Below are positions 17,131 through 25,211 of a stretch of 40,284 nucleotides of DNA, one piece after another. Position numbers and translations under genes: made by a program. The number at the start of each line of letters is the position of its first letter. Positions within the stretch are counted from its first letter, which is position 1. The stretch comes from Nostoc sp. FACHB-280 (GTDB taxonomy: Bacteria > Cyanobacteriota > Cyanobacteriia > Cyanobacteriales > Nostocaceae): assembly GCF_014697615.1 (NCBI RefSeq), contig NZ_JACJSD010000058.1, positions 1 to 40,284 of the forward strand, written 5' to 3'. The notes beneath the pieces are model-generated. The model made no database searches. It was not told the origin of the DNA and saw only the letters and a program-made list of their open reading frames with translations.

Positions 17131-17799
17131 TTAGGTAAACTCAATCACATCAAGACCAAATACATCTGCAAAACATTGCACAACATGAGGACGCACTTGT
17201 TCGCAGGTAATGTCAGGAATCCACTCTGCTAGACTGGCGACTGGTTTATCTGCAATACCGCAAGGGACAATATGTTGAAAGCCTGTCATATCAGGACAAA
17301 CGTTTAAAGCAAAACCGTGCATGGTAATCCAACGGCTGACTTTAATGCCGATCGCTGCAACTTTGCGATTTTCTAACCATACACCAGTAAAATCGGGAAT
17401 GCGATCGCCCTCCAAACCATAAATTGCTAACACCCGAATAATCACTTCTTCTAGTTGACGCAAGTACCAATGCAAATCTTTACGATGGCGTTGCAAATTT
17501 AAAATTGGATACCCCACCAATTGACCAGGACAATGATAAGTCACTTCGCCACCACGCTCAACTCTGTGAACTTCAAAATCGCTGTGATCAAGGTCAAACT
17601 TGAGAAATTCTGGTGTTGCACCTTGTCCCAAAGTGTAGACAGGTGGGTGTTCTAGCAAGATTAAAACATCATCCAGGCTGGGGTCTTGAATGCGTTCCGC
17701 CAGAAGCGATCGCTGCCATGCGTGGGCATCGGTGTAAGACATTAATTTTTTGTCATATAACAAACAACGGTTATCTGGCGGTCTATTACTACGAATCAT
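17131..17799 (-). CDS. lipB: Octanoyltransferase (lipoate biosynthesis)
   Basis: It moves octanoyl from acyl carrier protein to lipoyl domains, the first step of lipoate assembly. The 222-residue product (from the ATG at 17799) has R-G-G-x-V-T-Y-H-C-P-G-Q at about 82-93, the catalytic lysine in A-A-I-G-I-K-V (Lys153) and the catalytic cysteine in I-V-P-C-G-I (Cys180). The frame is open 18 codons upstream to 17853, but that part is hydrophobic and not typical of LipB. No lipA is in the window. It is divergent from hpf. Confidence 0.93.
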   Translation of the reverse strand: MIRSNRPPDNRCLLYDKKLMSYTDAHAWQRSLLAERIQDPSLDDVLILLEHPPVYTLGQGATPEFLKFDLDHSDFEVHRVERGGEVTYHCPGQLVGYPILNLQRHRKDLHWYLRQLEEVIIRVLAIYGLEGDRIPDFTGVWLENRKVAAIGIKVSRWITMHGFALNVCPDMTGFQHIVPCGIADKPVASLAEWIPDITCEQVRPHVVQCFADVFGLDVIEFT

Positions 17800-18232
17800 G
17801 CCAAAAATCAACTGGAAGAATAATGAAATATATTGCAACTTTGATAGTTGCACACAACAATTGTCAAGCTATGCAAAGGATTTTAAAGGAACGTCAAGGG
17901 AACCTGCTATAGAAAATACAAAGTGCTAGTTTGAATATATAAATAACCGCAACGGTCTTAGGAGGAATTCTCTGCAATAAGCATCAAGCCAAAATAAGGG
18001 GAAAGAATGAACTGGCTGATGACTCTAAGAATTTAAGATACAAGCGCAGACATCCACCGAGGATATCAATACAAGGGAACGCGTGAAAATTGAAAGCAAT
18101 AAATTTAGAGCCAACTCAGCAGTATATCAAACTAAAAAACTTGTTTTGGCAACAGTCATAGACCTTACCGCAGCTTACTTTCACACAAAACAAACTCACA
18201 TCACACATCACATATAGAGCGGGAGAGTTTAC
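17800..18232 (+). promoter_or_regulatory. Long leader and promoter region of hpf/lrtA
   Basis: More than 400 bp without a gene separates lipB from hpf. In other cyanobacteria the lrtA transcript carries a long leader that controls its stability in light and dark. A comparable leader would fit here, but I can see no defined structure beyond a purine-rich GGAGGAATTC near 17961 that precedes no credible small frame. GCGGGAGAG about 10 bases before the hpf ATG may act as its ribosome site. Confidence 0.4.
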
Positions 18233-18889
18233 ATGAAGCTTGTCATCCACGGCAAAAATATTGAAATCACCGAAGCAATTAGGGATTACGTGCATCAAAA
18301 GATAGAAAAAGCGGTTAATCACTTTCAGAACATTACAAATGAAGTGGATGTCCACCTAAGCGTAGCTCGCAATCCCCGAATTAACCCGAAACAAGCAGCC
18401 GAAGTCACTATCTATGCCAATGGAAGTGTCATCCGTGCCGAGGAAAGCAGCGAAAACTTATACGCCAGCATAGATTTAGTAGCAGATAAAATAGCGCGTC
18501 AATTACGCAAATATAAAGAAAGGCGACAAGACAAGAAAACTCAAAGTCAACCTACAACTGAAGTAGTTGTCCCAGAACCAGTAATACCAGATTTAATCGG
18601 CGATCGCACTCCCGAATTACCCAGCGAAGTCGTCCGTACAAAATATTTTTCCATGCCACCAATGACTCTCGCTGAAGCATTGGAACAATTACAACTCGTG
18701 GGACACGACTTTTATATGTTCCGTAACGCCGAAACCGGAGAAATTAACGTTATTTACGAACGTAACCACGGCGGCTACGGTGTCATTCAACCCCGCAACA
18801 ATAACGGCCATACCAACGGTAAAAACGGTAACGGTAAGGTTTCCCACAACAACATCGTTATGCAGGAGAAATCACACTCTGTTAAATAA
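18233..18889 (+). CDS. hpf: Ribosome hibernation promoting factor, long form (LrtA)
   Basis: It binds the 30S decoding region and joins ribosomes into inactive 100S dimers in darkness or starvation. The product (218 residues) has the S30AE/YfiA domain at about 1-98 ([13 protein letters not shown], then [10 protein letters not shown]), a variable Pro/Glu linker at 99-134 and the dimerising C-terminal domain at about 135-190 ([13 protein letters not shown], then [11 protein letters not shown]). A tail rich in Asn, Gly and Lys follows (191-218). A HIP1 octamer in the linker encodes G-D-R-T. The domain order is that of cyanobacterial LrtA. Confidence 0.95.
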   Translation: MKLVIHGKNIEITEAIRDYVHQKIEKAVNHFQNITNEVDVHLSVARNPRINPKQAAEVTIYANGSVIRAEESSENLYASIDLVADKIARQLRKYKERRQDKKTQSQPTTEVVVPEPVIPDLIGDRTPELPSEVVRTKYFSMPPMTLAEALEQLQLVGHDFYMFRNAETGEINVIYERNHGGYGVIQPRNNNGHTNGKNGNGKVSHNNIVMQEKSHSVK

Positions 18890-18906
18890 ATAGTGCTGAG
18901 TTAAAA

Positions 18907-18931
18907 GACCGCCCCTTGTGGGCGGGTATTT
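18907..18931 (+). terminator. Hairpin after hpf
   Basis: CCGCCC (18909-18914) pairs with GGGCGG (18920-18925) over a five-base loop, followed by GTATTTG. The stem is GC-rich but the T run is poor, so termination is likely but unproven. It starts 18 bases after the hpf stop. Confidence 0.55.
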
Positions 18932-18937
18932 GCCATA

Positions 18938-18991
18938 GTGCTGTACACTTCGACTGCGCCGTACACTGAGCGAAGTCGAAGTGTACAGCAC
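18938..18991. repeat. Perfect 18-bp inverted repeat between convergent genes
   Basis: The arms GTGCTGTACACTTCGACT (18938-18955) and its exact reverse complement (18974-18991) flank an 18-base spacer that contains GCGCCGTACACTGAGCGA. The CTTCGACTGCGC and ACTGAGCG motifs recur in degenerate form at 32705-32752. It probably is a dispersed palindromic element acting as a two-way terminator for hpf and prxQ. Confidence 0.85.
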
Positions 18992-19005
18992 TCATCACTC
19001 AGCAC

Positions 19006-19464
19006 TCACTTACTGAGAGTTTGCAAAGTCTTCAATGCTTCTGTAACATGCCCTTGAAAGTTCAGCATTGAATCAAACACATACTGCACAACTCCCTGCT
19101 GATCAATCACATAGGTGACACGACCAGGAAATAAACCAAAAGCCGCCGTCGCACCATATTGCTTACGTACTTGGTCGCCTTTGTCACTCAAAAGAATAAA
19201 CGGTAAATTATATTTCGCTGCAAATCGCTGGTGAGATTCGCTGGAATCACCACTCACACCAATCACTTCCGCGCCAGCATCTTTAAACACTTCATATTGG
19301 TCGCGGAAAGCACAAGATTCAGCTGTGCATCCAGGTGTATCGTCTTTGGGATAAAAGTATAGTACAACAGCTTTTTGACCACGGTAGTCATTCAAGCTAA
19401 CTGTTGTACCATTTTGAGCAGGTAAGGTGAAATCAGGAGCAATGTCTCCAACTTTAACAGCCAT
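19006..19464 (-). CDS. prxQ: Peroxiredoxin Q / bacterioferritin comigratory protein
   Basis: This thiol peroxidase reduces hydrogen peroxide and alkyl hydroperoxides. The 152-residue protein has the peroxidatic Cys46 in P-K-D-D-T-P-G-C-T and the resolving Cys51 five residues later, the PrxQ pattern. [10 protein letters not shown] begins the fold at 6-15. No signal peptide is seen, so it is cytoplasmic. It is convergent with hpf across the palindromic repeat. A HIP1 octamer lies just upstream. Confidence 0.95.
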   Translation of the reverse strand: MAVKVGDIAPDFTLPAQNGTTVSLNDYRGQKAVVLYFYPKDDTPGCTAESCAFRDQYEVFKDAGAEVIGVSGDSSESHQRFAAKYNLPFILLSDKGDQVRKQYGATAAFGLFPGRVTYVIDQQGVVQYVFDSMLNFQGHVTEALKTLQTLSK

Positions 19465-19520
19465 AGGTATTTCAAAAATTGCGATCGCATCTTTTTAACT
19501 ATGAATGATATTACGATAAA

Positions 19521-20072
19521 TTACGGCTGCTGACGTGCATCACTTAACTGCGTACCTGTGTAATTGGGAAGCCAACCCTCGGCTGAGGTGAAATAGCGCA
19601 CAGCTTTAAAATTTAAAGATGCTGTCAAACTACACCAATGCTCCACACCTGCGGGGATAGAAATATAGTCTTGAGACTGCACTAACAACTGGACTTGGCT
19701 ACCATCTGGTGTGACAAAGCCAAAAATCATTTCTCCTGCTAAGACATACAGGGGTTCAGCCGCAGTATGAGTATGATAACGACTATAAGTATCAATCAAC
19801 ATCTGAAGATTCGGCACACCTGGATGTACATTCAGCAAGTCACACCAGAGCGAACCATTTTCTTGTTGCAGAAACTCAAACACACTGTTATGTAACTCAA
19901 CAATGTATTGCTTCTCTAACGCTGTCAAAACATCCTGTTCTAAAAAATCCGTAAACAGTAGCGATGTTCCAGGGTCATAGTGCTTGAGATAAACACCAAT
20001 AGGCTCAAGTTCACGCACTATCTCGCTGAAATCACTCTCGACTGTACCATCTTCTAGTAATAGGATTGCCAT
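19521..20072 (-). CDS. mtnD: Acireductone dioxygenase-type cupin
   Basis: The 183-residue protein has the metal-binding set of acireductone dioxygenase: His100, His102 and Glu106 in Y-H-T-H-T-A-A-E, then His145 in G-V-E-H-W. The C-terminal K-A-V-R-Y-F-T-S-A-E-G-W also fits the ARD family. ARD oxidises 1,2-dihydroxy-3-keto-5-methylthiopentene in methionine salvage. No other salvage gene is nearby, so the pathway role rests on the family. It is read in the same direction as prxQ, 56 bp upstream of it, and may share a transcript. Confidence 0.8.
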   Translation of the reverse strand: MAILLLEDGTVESDFSEIVRELEPIGVYLKHYDPGTSLLFTDFLEQDVLTALEKQYIVELHNSVFEFLQQENGSLWCDLLNVHPGVPNLQMLIDTYSRYHTHTAAEPLYVLAGEMIFGFVTPDGSQVQLLVQSQDYISIPAGVEHWCSLTASLNFKAVRYFTSAEGWLPNYTGTQLSDARQQP

Positions 20073-20432
20073 GACAAAAAACTTAATAATTAACTTTTAA
20101 ACACAGTATACCCAACTTTATGGTAATAAGCCACTATTGCCCATCGGTATACCGTAGTATTTACATGAGTTATATAACTATAAACTCATATATAACCATA
20201 CACCAAAACTTGAATTTAAATTATACTAGGCAATGGCATCAAGACCGCAGCGAGCAGCGAGAGAAAGAGTTTTGTTTTTCTGTACAGATTTACCCAATCA
20301 TCACTGAATTAATCAGATATTACATGGAATGTACATTCAGCAGATTAAATTTCAAGCAGCCAAATCCATCTCAAACCGAATAAAGTTAGAGAAAATTCCA
20401 CAATATTTTAGTTGCGTTAGACTACTTGAAAC
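20073..20432. other. 360-bp intergenic region, no supported gene
   Basis: AT-rich sequence between the divergent promoter side of mtnD and the 3' side of the TerB-like gene. A plus-strand frame at 20120-20383 (87 codons) is rich in Tyr, Ile, Asn and His, lacks a ribosome site and looks random, so it is not called. Confidence 0.5.
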
Positions 20433-20882
20433 TCATTCGCTTTGATTTTTCACCATTAAAACTTGCAAGATTTTAATCGCGCTATCGCGTGGAATATCCA
20501 AAGCCTGATACAAGTCACTTAAAAAATTTTTTTCTTCTTCCGTAACTACGGTTTCAGCCATTACCAAATCAGCAGCTACAGCAAAAGCTACTTCTCGCAA
20601 TTCTGCTGATAAAGATTCTTTAGCTGCATTAAATAAAGCATTAAAACCATCGCCGCGCAGAATATTTAAGTTTTTTTCTAACAGTTTTTTGATAAGGTCT
20701 TCGGAATAACTGCTAAAAAGCTTGAGCCGTGACAAGACCGAACAAATACTACGCACTTGCTGTTCTGAAAGCACAGCATCTGAAGTAACTGCGACCAAAG
20801 CAATAGCAGCAAAAGCTTCTGCTGATGTCAATCTTTCTGGGACTTGGTTTTCTTTGCCCAGAATTGTGTCTACTAAATTCAT
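20433..20882 (-). CDS. TerB-like protein
   Basis: The product (149 residues) is all-helical and acidic. It reads A-E-A-F-A-A-I-A-L-V-A-V-T-S-D-A-V-L-S at about 21-39 and A-V-A-A-D-L-V-M-A-E-T-V-V-T-E-E-E at 102-118, two related halves with the acidic D/E positions that bind metal in the TerB (tellurite resistance) fold. The function is likely in stress signalling at the membrane rather than tellurite resistance as such. Upstream on the same strand, 24 bp away, lie two overlapping very small genes, suggesting a three-gene operon. Confidence 0.82.
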   Translation of the reverse strand: MNLVDTILGKENQVPERLTSAEAFAAIALVAVTSDAVLSEQQVRSICSVLSRLKLFSSYSEDLIKKLLEKNLNILRGDGFNALFNAAKESLSAELREVAFAVAADLVMAETVVTEEEKNFLSDLYQALDIPRDSAIKILQVLMVKNQSE

Positions 20883-20906
20883 GTGTGTTGCTCCTGGATT
20901 TGGGTC

Positions 20907-21083
20907 TCAGTAGCGTACAGCTACCTGGATGTTTTGAATTTGGAGGTAATTCTGCAACGCTGTGAGACTTTCATAATTTAGTGTTCCCAGGATTTCTTGA
21001 CGGCGAACACCTACTTGCACTTCATGGTTTTCGGCAAGTAGTACACCTTCAGACTCTAAATTAGCGTTCTCCTGTTTTTTCAA
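20907..21083 (-). CDS. Small soluble protein (58 aa), second gene of the TerB operon
   Basis: The frame reads K-K-Q-E-N-A-N-L-E-S-E-G-V-L-L-A-E-N-H-E and continues Q-V-G-V-R-R-Q-E-I-L-G-T-L-N-Y-E-S-L, ending N-I-Q-V-A-V-R-Y. It looks like a real alpha/beta protein. The only start in frame is TTG at 21083, which overlaps the last codons of the preceding gene by 23 bases. Alternatively, the two are one protein of about 97 residues joined at the A6 run (21075-21080) by a frameshift or slippage: a membrane anchor plus a soluble domain. It ends 25 bases before the TerB-like start. Family not recognised. Confidence 0.6.
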   Translation of the reverse strand: MKKQENANLESEGVLLAENHEVQVGVRRQEILGTLNYESLTALQNYLQIQNIQVAVRY

Positions 21084-21198
21084 TTGTTTCTATCACTGCT
21101 AACCCTATACCAGAAGCTGCGATTAGCAGGACAGCTGATAACAAATAGGCGTTAGTAAGCATCCGCAGGGCATCATCAAAAAAAATATAGGTGGTCAT
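21061..21198 (-). CDS. Small membrane protein (45 aa), first gene of the TerB operon
   Basis: It begins M-T-T-Y-I-F-F-D-D-A-L-R-M-L, has one hydrophobic helix (L-L-S-A-V-L-L-I-A-A-S-G-I-G-L-A-V-I) and ends E-T-I-E-K-T-G-E-R. An AAGGTGATGCA box sits directly before the ATG. The clear ribosome site, single membrane helix and tight linkage to the next small gene and the TerB-like gene support it. It could be the N-terminal half of a frame-shifted single protein. Confidence 0.65.
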   Translation of the reverse strand: MTTYIFFDDALRMLTNAYLLSAVLLIAASGIGLAVIETIEKTGER

Positions 21199-21826
21199 TG
21201 CATCACCTTTGAACTCTATGGGGCTAGTGGTACTTATTTTTCAACACGCTGACTATAATTCCCGTTGAAAAATTACTAGCAATTGCATCTTAACAAAACT
21301 TTAGCTCCTTCATCAGAGTTTTCTAAGTTTTTCTTTCTGAAGATTGTGTGAATTTCAGCATAATTTGGTAAATAAAAATACGGAAAATTTTTAATGTAGA
21401 AAATTATGCTTGATTAATAACCGCAAAATAGACTATTAAATCAGTAAAATAAATAACATATAAATATCCTTCTTATAGAAGATTGAACTGATAAATAGCT
21501 ATAAAGTCCTGATTTTGCAAGCAATATAGACTGCAATAATTAATATATTGCCAATTACATACTGGTGAGAAAAGTTGTTGTAAATTAATTTTTAATTTTT
21601 GATTGTTTTTTTCAATATTTTTTTTGATTAGTTCATGACTACTAGGGATGCACAATCTGATGAAAGTGCTAGTTATAGTTAAATATCTGATTTTGTAAAG
21701 AATTGTAAACAAAACTCAGGCTATGTCATTAGTCATTTGATTCAGGTAATGTCGTTGAAGCGGTAAACCTGGATTTGTTAAGATTTCCAGTGCGTAAACT
21801 TTGAAACAGAGCAATTCTTCACTACC
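21199..21826. other. 628-bp AT-rich intergenic region, nothing recognised
   Basis: It separates the divergent TerB operon and ygfZ. It is unusually rich in A and T (runs of T6-T8 near 21600) with many stops in all frames. It must contain both promoters. No repeat tract, hairpin or RNA motif was recognised. Confidence 0.5.
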
Positions 21827-22813
21827 ATGCCAACATCAACAATTGACGGTAAAGACGCGATCGCTATCCAAGCCGCAAAAGCAGGGGTGGCTGTGTGCGA
21901 TCGCTCATTTTGGGGACGTATCCGGGTTGCAGATGGCGATCGCATCCGGTTTTTACACAATCAAAGTACCAACGATTTTCAAAGCCGCAAACCAGGACAA
22001 GGCTGTGACACAGTGATGGTGACATCCACAGCCCGAACAATTGACTTGGTAAGTGCTTACATTCTGGAAGATGCGGTACTGCTATTGGTTTCGCCCAATC
22101 GCCGAGAATTTTTGATGCAGTGGCTAGACCGCTACATTTTTTTTGCAGACAAAGTACAGTTAACAGACATCACAGAAGAAACGGCAACCTTTAGCCTGAT
22201 TGGGCCAGATAGCGATGCAATTGTGGAAAAATTAGGTGTAGGGGCAATTATTGGTCAACCTGACGGCAATCACTTGTCAGTTGATGGTGGCGTGATTGTA
22301 GCGGTAGGGAGTGGGTTAGGATTGCCTGGATATACCTTAATTCTGCCAGCCACAGAAAAACAGCAAGTGTGGCAACAAATATTAGAATTTGGGGCTGTAG
22401 AATTGAGCGATCGCGCTTGGGAAACCTTACGCATTCTCCAAGGTAGACCAACCCCAGATGCCGAACTCAGCGATGATTACAATCCCCTAGAAGTGGGTTT
22501 ATGGCAGACTATCTCCTTTAATAAAGGCTGTTACATCGGACAAGAAACTATCGCCCGGTTAAATACTTATAAAGGTGTCAAACAAAATCTTTGGGGAATC
22601 CGCCTCAGCGCCCCCGTGGAAATTGGCAGTGCGATCGCCCTGGGAGATGAAAAAATCGGCAAACTCACCAGCTATACCGAAACCAGTGACGGTTACTTTG
22701 GACTTGGTTACATTCGTACCAAAGCTGGTGGTGTGGGTTTAAAAGTCAAAATCGGCGAAGTTGAAGGTGAAATTGTGGATATCCCATTCGTATCTCATGA
22801 GTACCCGCAATAG
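21827..22813 (+). CDS. ygfZ: YgfZ/CAF17-type folate-binding Fe-S maintenance protein
   Basis: This GcvT-like protein uses tetrahydrofolate in the upkeep of iron-sulfur enzymes and tRNA modification. It has 328 residues and the diagnostic K-G-C-Y-I-G-Q-E signature at 233-240, with the conserved Cys235. N-terminal text R-I-R-V-A-D-G-D-R-I-R-F-L-H-N-Q-S-T-N-D is the folate-binding aminomethyltransferase-like fold. It stands alone. No strong ribosome site is visible before the ATG, but an earlier start would lie outside the conserved fold. Confidence 0.92.
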   Translation: MPTSTIDGKDAIAIQAAKAGVAVCDRSFWGRIRVADGDRIRFLHNQSTNDFQSRKPGQGCDTVMVTSTARTIDLVSAYILEDAVLLLVSPNRREFLMQWLDRYIFFADKVQLTDITEETATFSLIGPDSDAIVEKLGVGAIIGQPDGNHLSVDGGVIVAVGSGLGLPGYTLILPATEKQQVWQQILEFGAVELSDRAWETLRILQGRPTPDAELSDDYNPLEVGLWQTISFNKGCYIGQETIARLNTYKGVKQNLWGIRLSAPVEIGSAIALGDEKIGKLTSYTETSDGYFGLGYIRTKAGGVGLKVKIGEVEGEIVDIPFVSHEYPQ

Positions 22814-22850
22814 TTAACTTATTTTACGGATAGCCCACTAATTTTTATCA

Positions 22851-23219
22851 CTACTGTTGTCCCAGTGTTAAAACTTGAGATGGCATATCCACAACTAATT
22901 TGCGATTTTTTAACCACTGACGACCTAGTAAGATTTCTGTTAATCCTTGTCCCACATGAACAGGAATATCAAGATATTCTTGATCAATTCGCACTTTTCC
23001 TAAATAAATCTCAAATTCTGCTTCTCCTTGGGCTGTCAACATTGTTTGTTGTTCTAAATATACCCAATTGAGTGCTTCTAAATCCTGGTTATTAATTGCT
23101 AACCACCAAGAAAATCCCGTATCAAAAAGTGCATCTACTGGGATTTCTAAACCATCAGCAGCTATTAAATCTATCTCAAAAAATAACTCATCCTCATCAC
23201 CAAAGTATCCAGAAATCAT
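22851..23219 (-). CDS. Clan AA aspartic protease-like protein
   Basis: The product (122 residues from the ATG at 23219) is a single-domain retropepsin-like protein with the catalytic D33-T-G in V-D-A-L-F-D-T-G, and the late hydrophobic I-L-L-G-R-Q-W-L motif. Such small proteins (COG5550-like) are common in cyanobacteria, often in two-gene units. The start codon overlaps the stop of the upstream gene as ATGA, so translation is coupled. A longer frame to 23231 is less likely for that reason. Substrate unknown. Confidence 0.8.
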   Translation of the reverse strand: MISGYFGDEDELFFEIDLIAADGLEIPVDALFDTGFSWWLAINNQDLEALNWVYLEQQTMLTAQGEAEFEIYLGKVRIDQEYLDIPVHVGQGLTEILLGRQWLKNRKLVVDMPSQVLTLGQQ

Positions 23220-23533
23220 ATTCTGCCGCACATCCCAGTTTCATTAATACGGAAAACGTGCAATTTAGCACTTGGGTATTTTCCATGTGCTATTTTTGCA
23301 ACTACTAATACATCCTGATCAAGAAAATATTCTCCACTTTCTGGCTCAATTGCCACATACCAGTTGTAATGAGTCCTAATTAATTCTGGTTGTAACTGAT
23401 CAAAAATAAATTTGCAGCGTTGTTTAAATGCTTCTCGTTCAGCATTCCATTGAGATTTTTGTTCCTCCGTCCACTGAATTTCCGGGAAGATTCTTCCCCG
23501 ACGTAATGAGCGAGTAGACTTGGCTTCAGTCAT
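23216..23533 (-). CDS. Small DUF5678-like partner of the aspartic protease-like protein
   Basis: The product has 105 residues. The N-terminal part is basic and charged (S-L-R-R-G-R-I-F-P-E, W-T-E-E-Q-K-S-Q-W). The second half, H-Y-N-W-Y-V-A-I-E-P-E-S-G-E-Y-F-L-D-Q-D, followed by P-S-A-K-L-H-V-F-R-I, resembles the DUF5678 fold (W-V-A-I-D with an acidic turn). It overlaps the downstream protease gene by four bases (ATGA), a sign of a stable two-gene unit, perhaps protease and regulator or substrate. Confidence 0.75.
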   Translation of the reverse strand: MTEAKSTRSLRRGRIFPEIQWTEEQKSQWNAEREAFKQRCKFIFDQLQPELIRTHYNWYVAIEPESGEYFLDQDVLVVAKIAHGKYPSAKLHVFRINETGMCGRI

Positions 23534-23538
23534 AGAAA

Positions 23539-24954
23539 TTATTTAAACGGGATTTTGTTGCGATTTGTCACTAACTGGATTGTAAAAGTAGACCCTTCAT
23601 CTAGTTTACTTCTGACAGAAATAGAACCTCCGCAGCGCCACAATAAACGCTTAACAATTGTTAAACCTAAGCCAGCACCACTCAAGTCTTCAGTAGTTCC
23701 CGAACGGACTCGATAAAAGCAGTCAAAGATTTTGCTAATTTCACTTTCTGCAATGCCAATACCTGTATCACGAAATTCTAACTGGACATAATCGCCTTGA
23801 AGACGCGCTCTGACCCAGACTTGCCCACCTTTGGGGGTAAACTTAATACTGTTTTGCAGCAAGTTAATTACTATTTGCTTCAGTCCACCAGTGACACACC
23901 AAACCCCTGGTAGTTCTGTTGGTACAGTGTAAGCAAGCATAATGCCTTTTTCTTGAGCTACAGGCTGGTAGGTGCTAACTACGCCAGGAACGATATCTGA
24001 AAGACGGACTAGTTCTAAGTTGGTGGTTTCTAAATTGTGTTCCAGGTTGACCAGATCCAGTAAACCAGTGATTAGTATACTTTGGCGATCGCACTGAGTA
24101 TTGAGCATTTGTAAATAACGTTGTCGCTGTGGCGGTTTAATAGTCGGTGAATTTAACAACGACAATGCTGTTTTCATGTGTGTTAAAGGTGTTCGTAATT
24201 CTTGGCACACACTACTTAAATAATCATCTTTCAGTTGTTCTTTATTGTGAAGCTTTTGATTTTGATCCCGTAATTTGGCAATGCGTTTATTAGTAATTTG
24301 ACGTTGAATGGAATTTTGGCGCTGGAGTTGTTTGGCCATGAGTTGACTGATGAGCGCAGGTTCGATGGTACTGGGATAAATCAACTCAGCCGGAAAAACT
24401 GCCGATAATTCTGGTACAGCCACTTGTTTGAGACCATCTAAAACTTGCTGAATGATTCTGCCTTCCATTGTCATCACAGCCAGCAACGACGGAATTTTGC
24501 CTGTTTTGGTTTTATGCGTGTGGCGGTTTTGATTTCTTTTACGTGGACGACGCGCCAAAATTAAACTACAAAATTGCGGCGAGGATACTATAAAAAAGTA
24601 CTCTCGCCGTAATTGATAATTTGATAATAACTGTACCCAATTTTGTTGCTGTGGGCTGGTTTCCTCTGTAACGTGATTTTCAGCCCCAACATTGATTTTC
24701 TCTGTCCGACAAATATTAATTACACCAGATGCACTCATCGCCGATTGATAACGCTTTAATTCTGCGTACCAAATTTTTCCTGGTGGTAACTTAACCCAAA
24801 AAGTTGCCGTAATTTGCTGTTCAATCAATAAATCAATGTGTGACCTCAGCAGTGATAACAAACTAGCAGGATTGCTTGGCAATGGTTGAGGTGGTGTTTC
24901 CACTCCCAAAGCCAGCTGATAGATGGATAACTCCTTACGCAGAGAATCATTCAT
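23539..24954 (-). CDS. DICT-domain sensor histidine kinase homologue lacking the phospho-acceptor His
   Basis: The product has 471 residues. A DICT sensory domain covers about 15-185, followed by a coiled-coil-like segment at 205-243. The dimerisation box reads D-D-Y-L-S-S-V-C-Q-E-L-R-T-P-L-T at 243-258: the His of S-H-E-L-R-T-P is replaced by Gln251 (codon CAA at 24202-24204). The ATPase domain looks complete: N-box N-L-L-Q-N-S-I-K-F at 364-372, D-T-G-I-G at 396-400 and G-A-G-L-G-L at 426-431. It may act without autophosphorylation, as a partner of another kinase, or the Gln may be a family trait. No response regulator is adjacent. Confidence 0.88.
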   Translation of the reverse strand: MNDSLRKELSIYQLALGVETPPQPLPSNPASLLSLLRSHIDLLIEQQITATFWVKLPPGKIWYAELKRYQSAMSASGVINICRTEKINVGAENHVTEETSPQQQNWVQLLSNYQLRREYFFIVSSPQFCSLILARRPRKRNQNRHTHKTKTGKIPSLLAVMTMEGRIIQQVLDGLKQVAVPELSAVFPAELIYPSTIEPALISQLMAKQLQRQNSIQRQITNKRIAKLRDQNQKLHNKEQLKDDYLSSVCQELRTPLTHMKTALSLLNSPTIKPPQRQRYLQMLNTQCDRQSILITGLLDLVNLEHNLETTNLELVRLSDIVPGVVSTYQPVAQEKGIMLAYTVPTELPGVWCVTGGLKQIVINLLQNSIKFTPKGGQVWVRARLQGDYVQLEFRDTGIGIAESEISKIFDCFYRVRSGTTEDLSGAGLGLTIVKRLLWRCGGSISVRSKLDEGSTFTIQLVTNRNKIPFK

Positions 24955-25211
24955 GAGTCAAGCACAACAAGGAAGAAATAATTATGTCATTGATTGCCAT
25001 TTTTATGTAAGCTTTTGTTACAAAAAGACTACGTAAAATATATTCGGAAAGAAAGTATGAAGTCTGAAAGAATGTATATGGCAGAAGGCAGTCCTGATGA
25101 AACTGATTGCACGAGGCTTGTATGAAAGAGTGACTGGTATGTTTACTCAGCACTTTATTGAAACAGTAAAATTCTAGGAATCTTCACCCTTCAGACTTCA
25201 TACTTTACACT

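Noticed and set aside
20120-20383. Plus-strand frame of 87 codons
   Set aside because: Unusual Tyr/Asn/His/Gln-rich composition, no ribosome site, no recognisable motif; looks like chance in AT-rich intergenic DNA.
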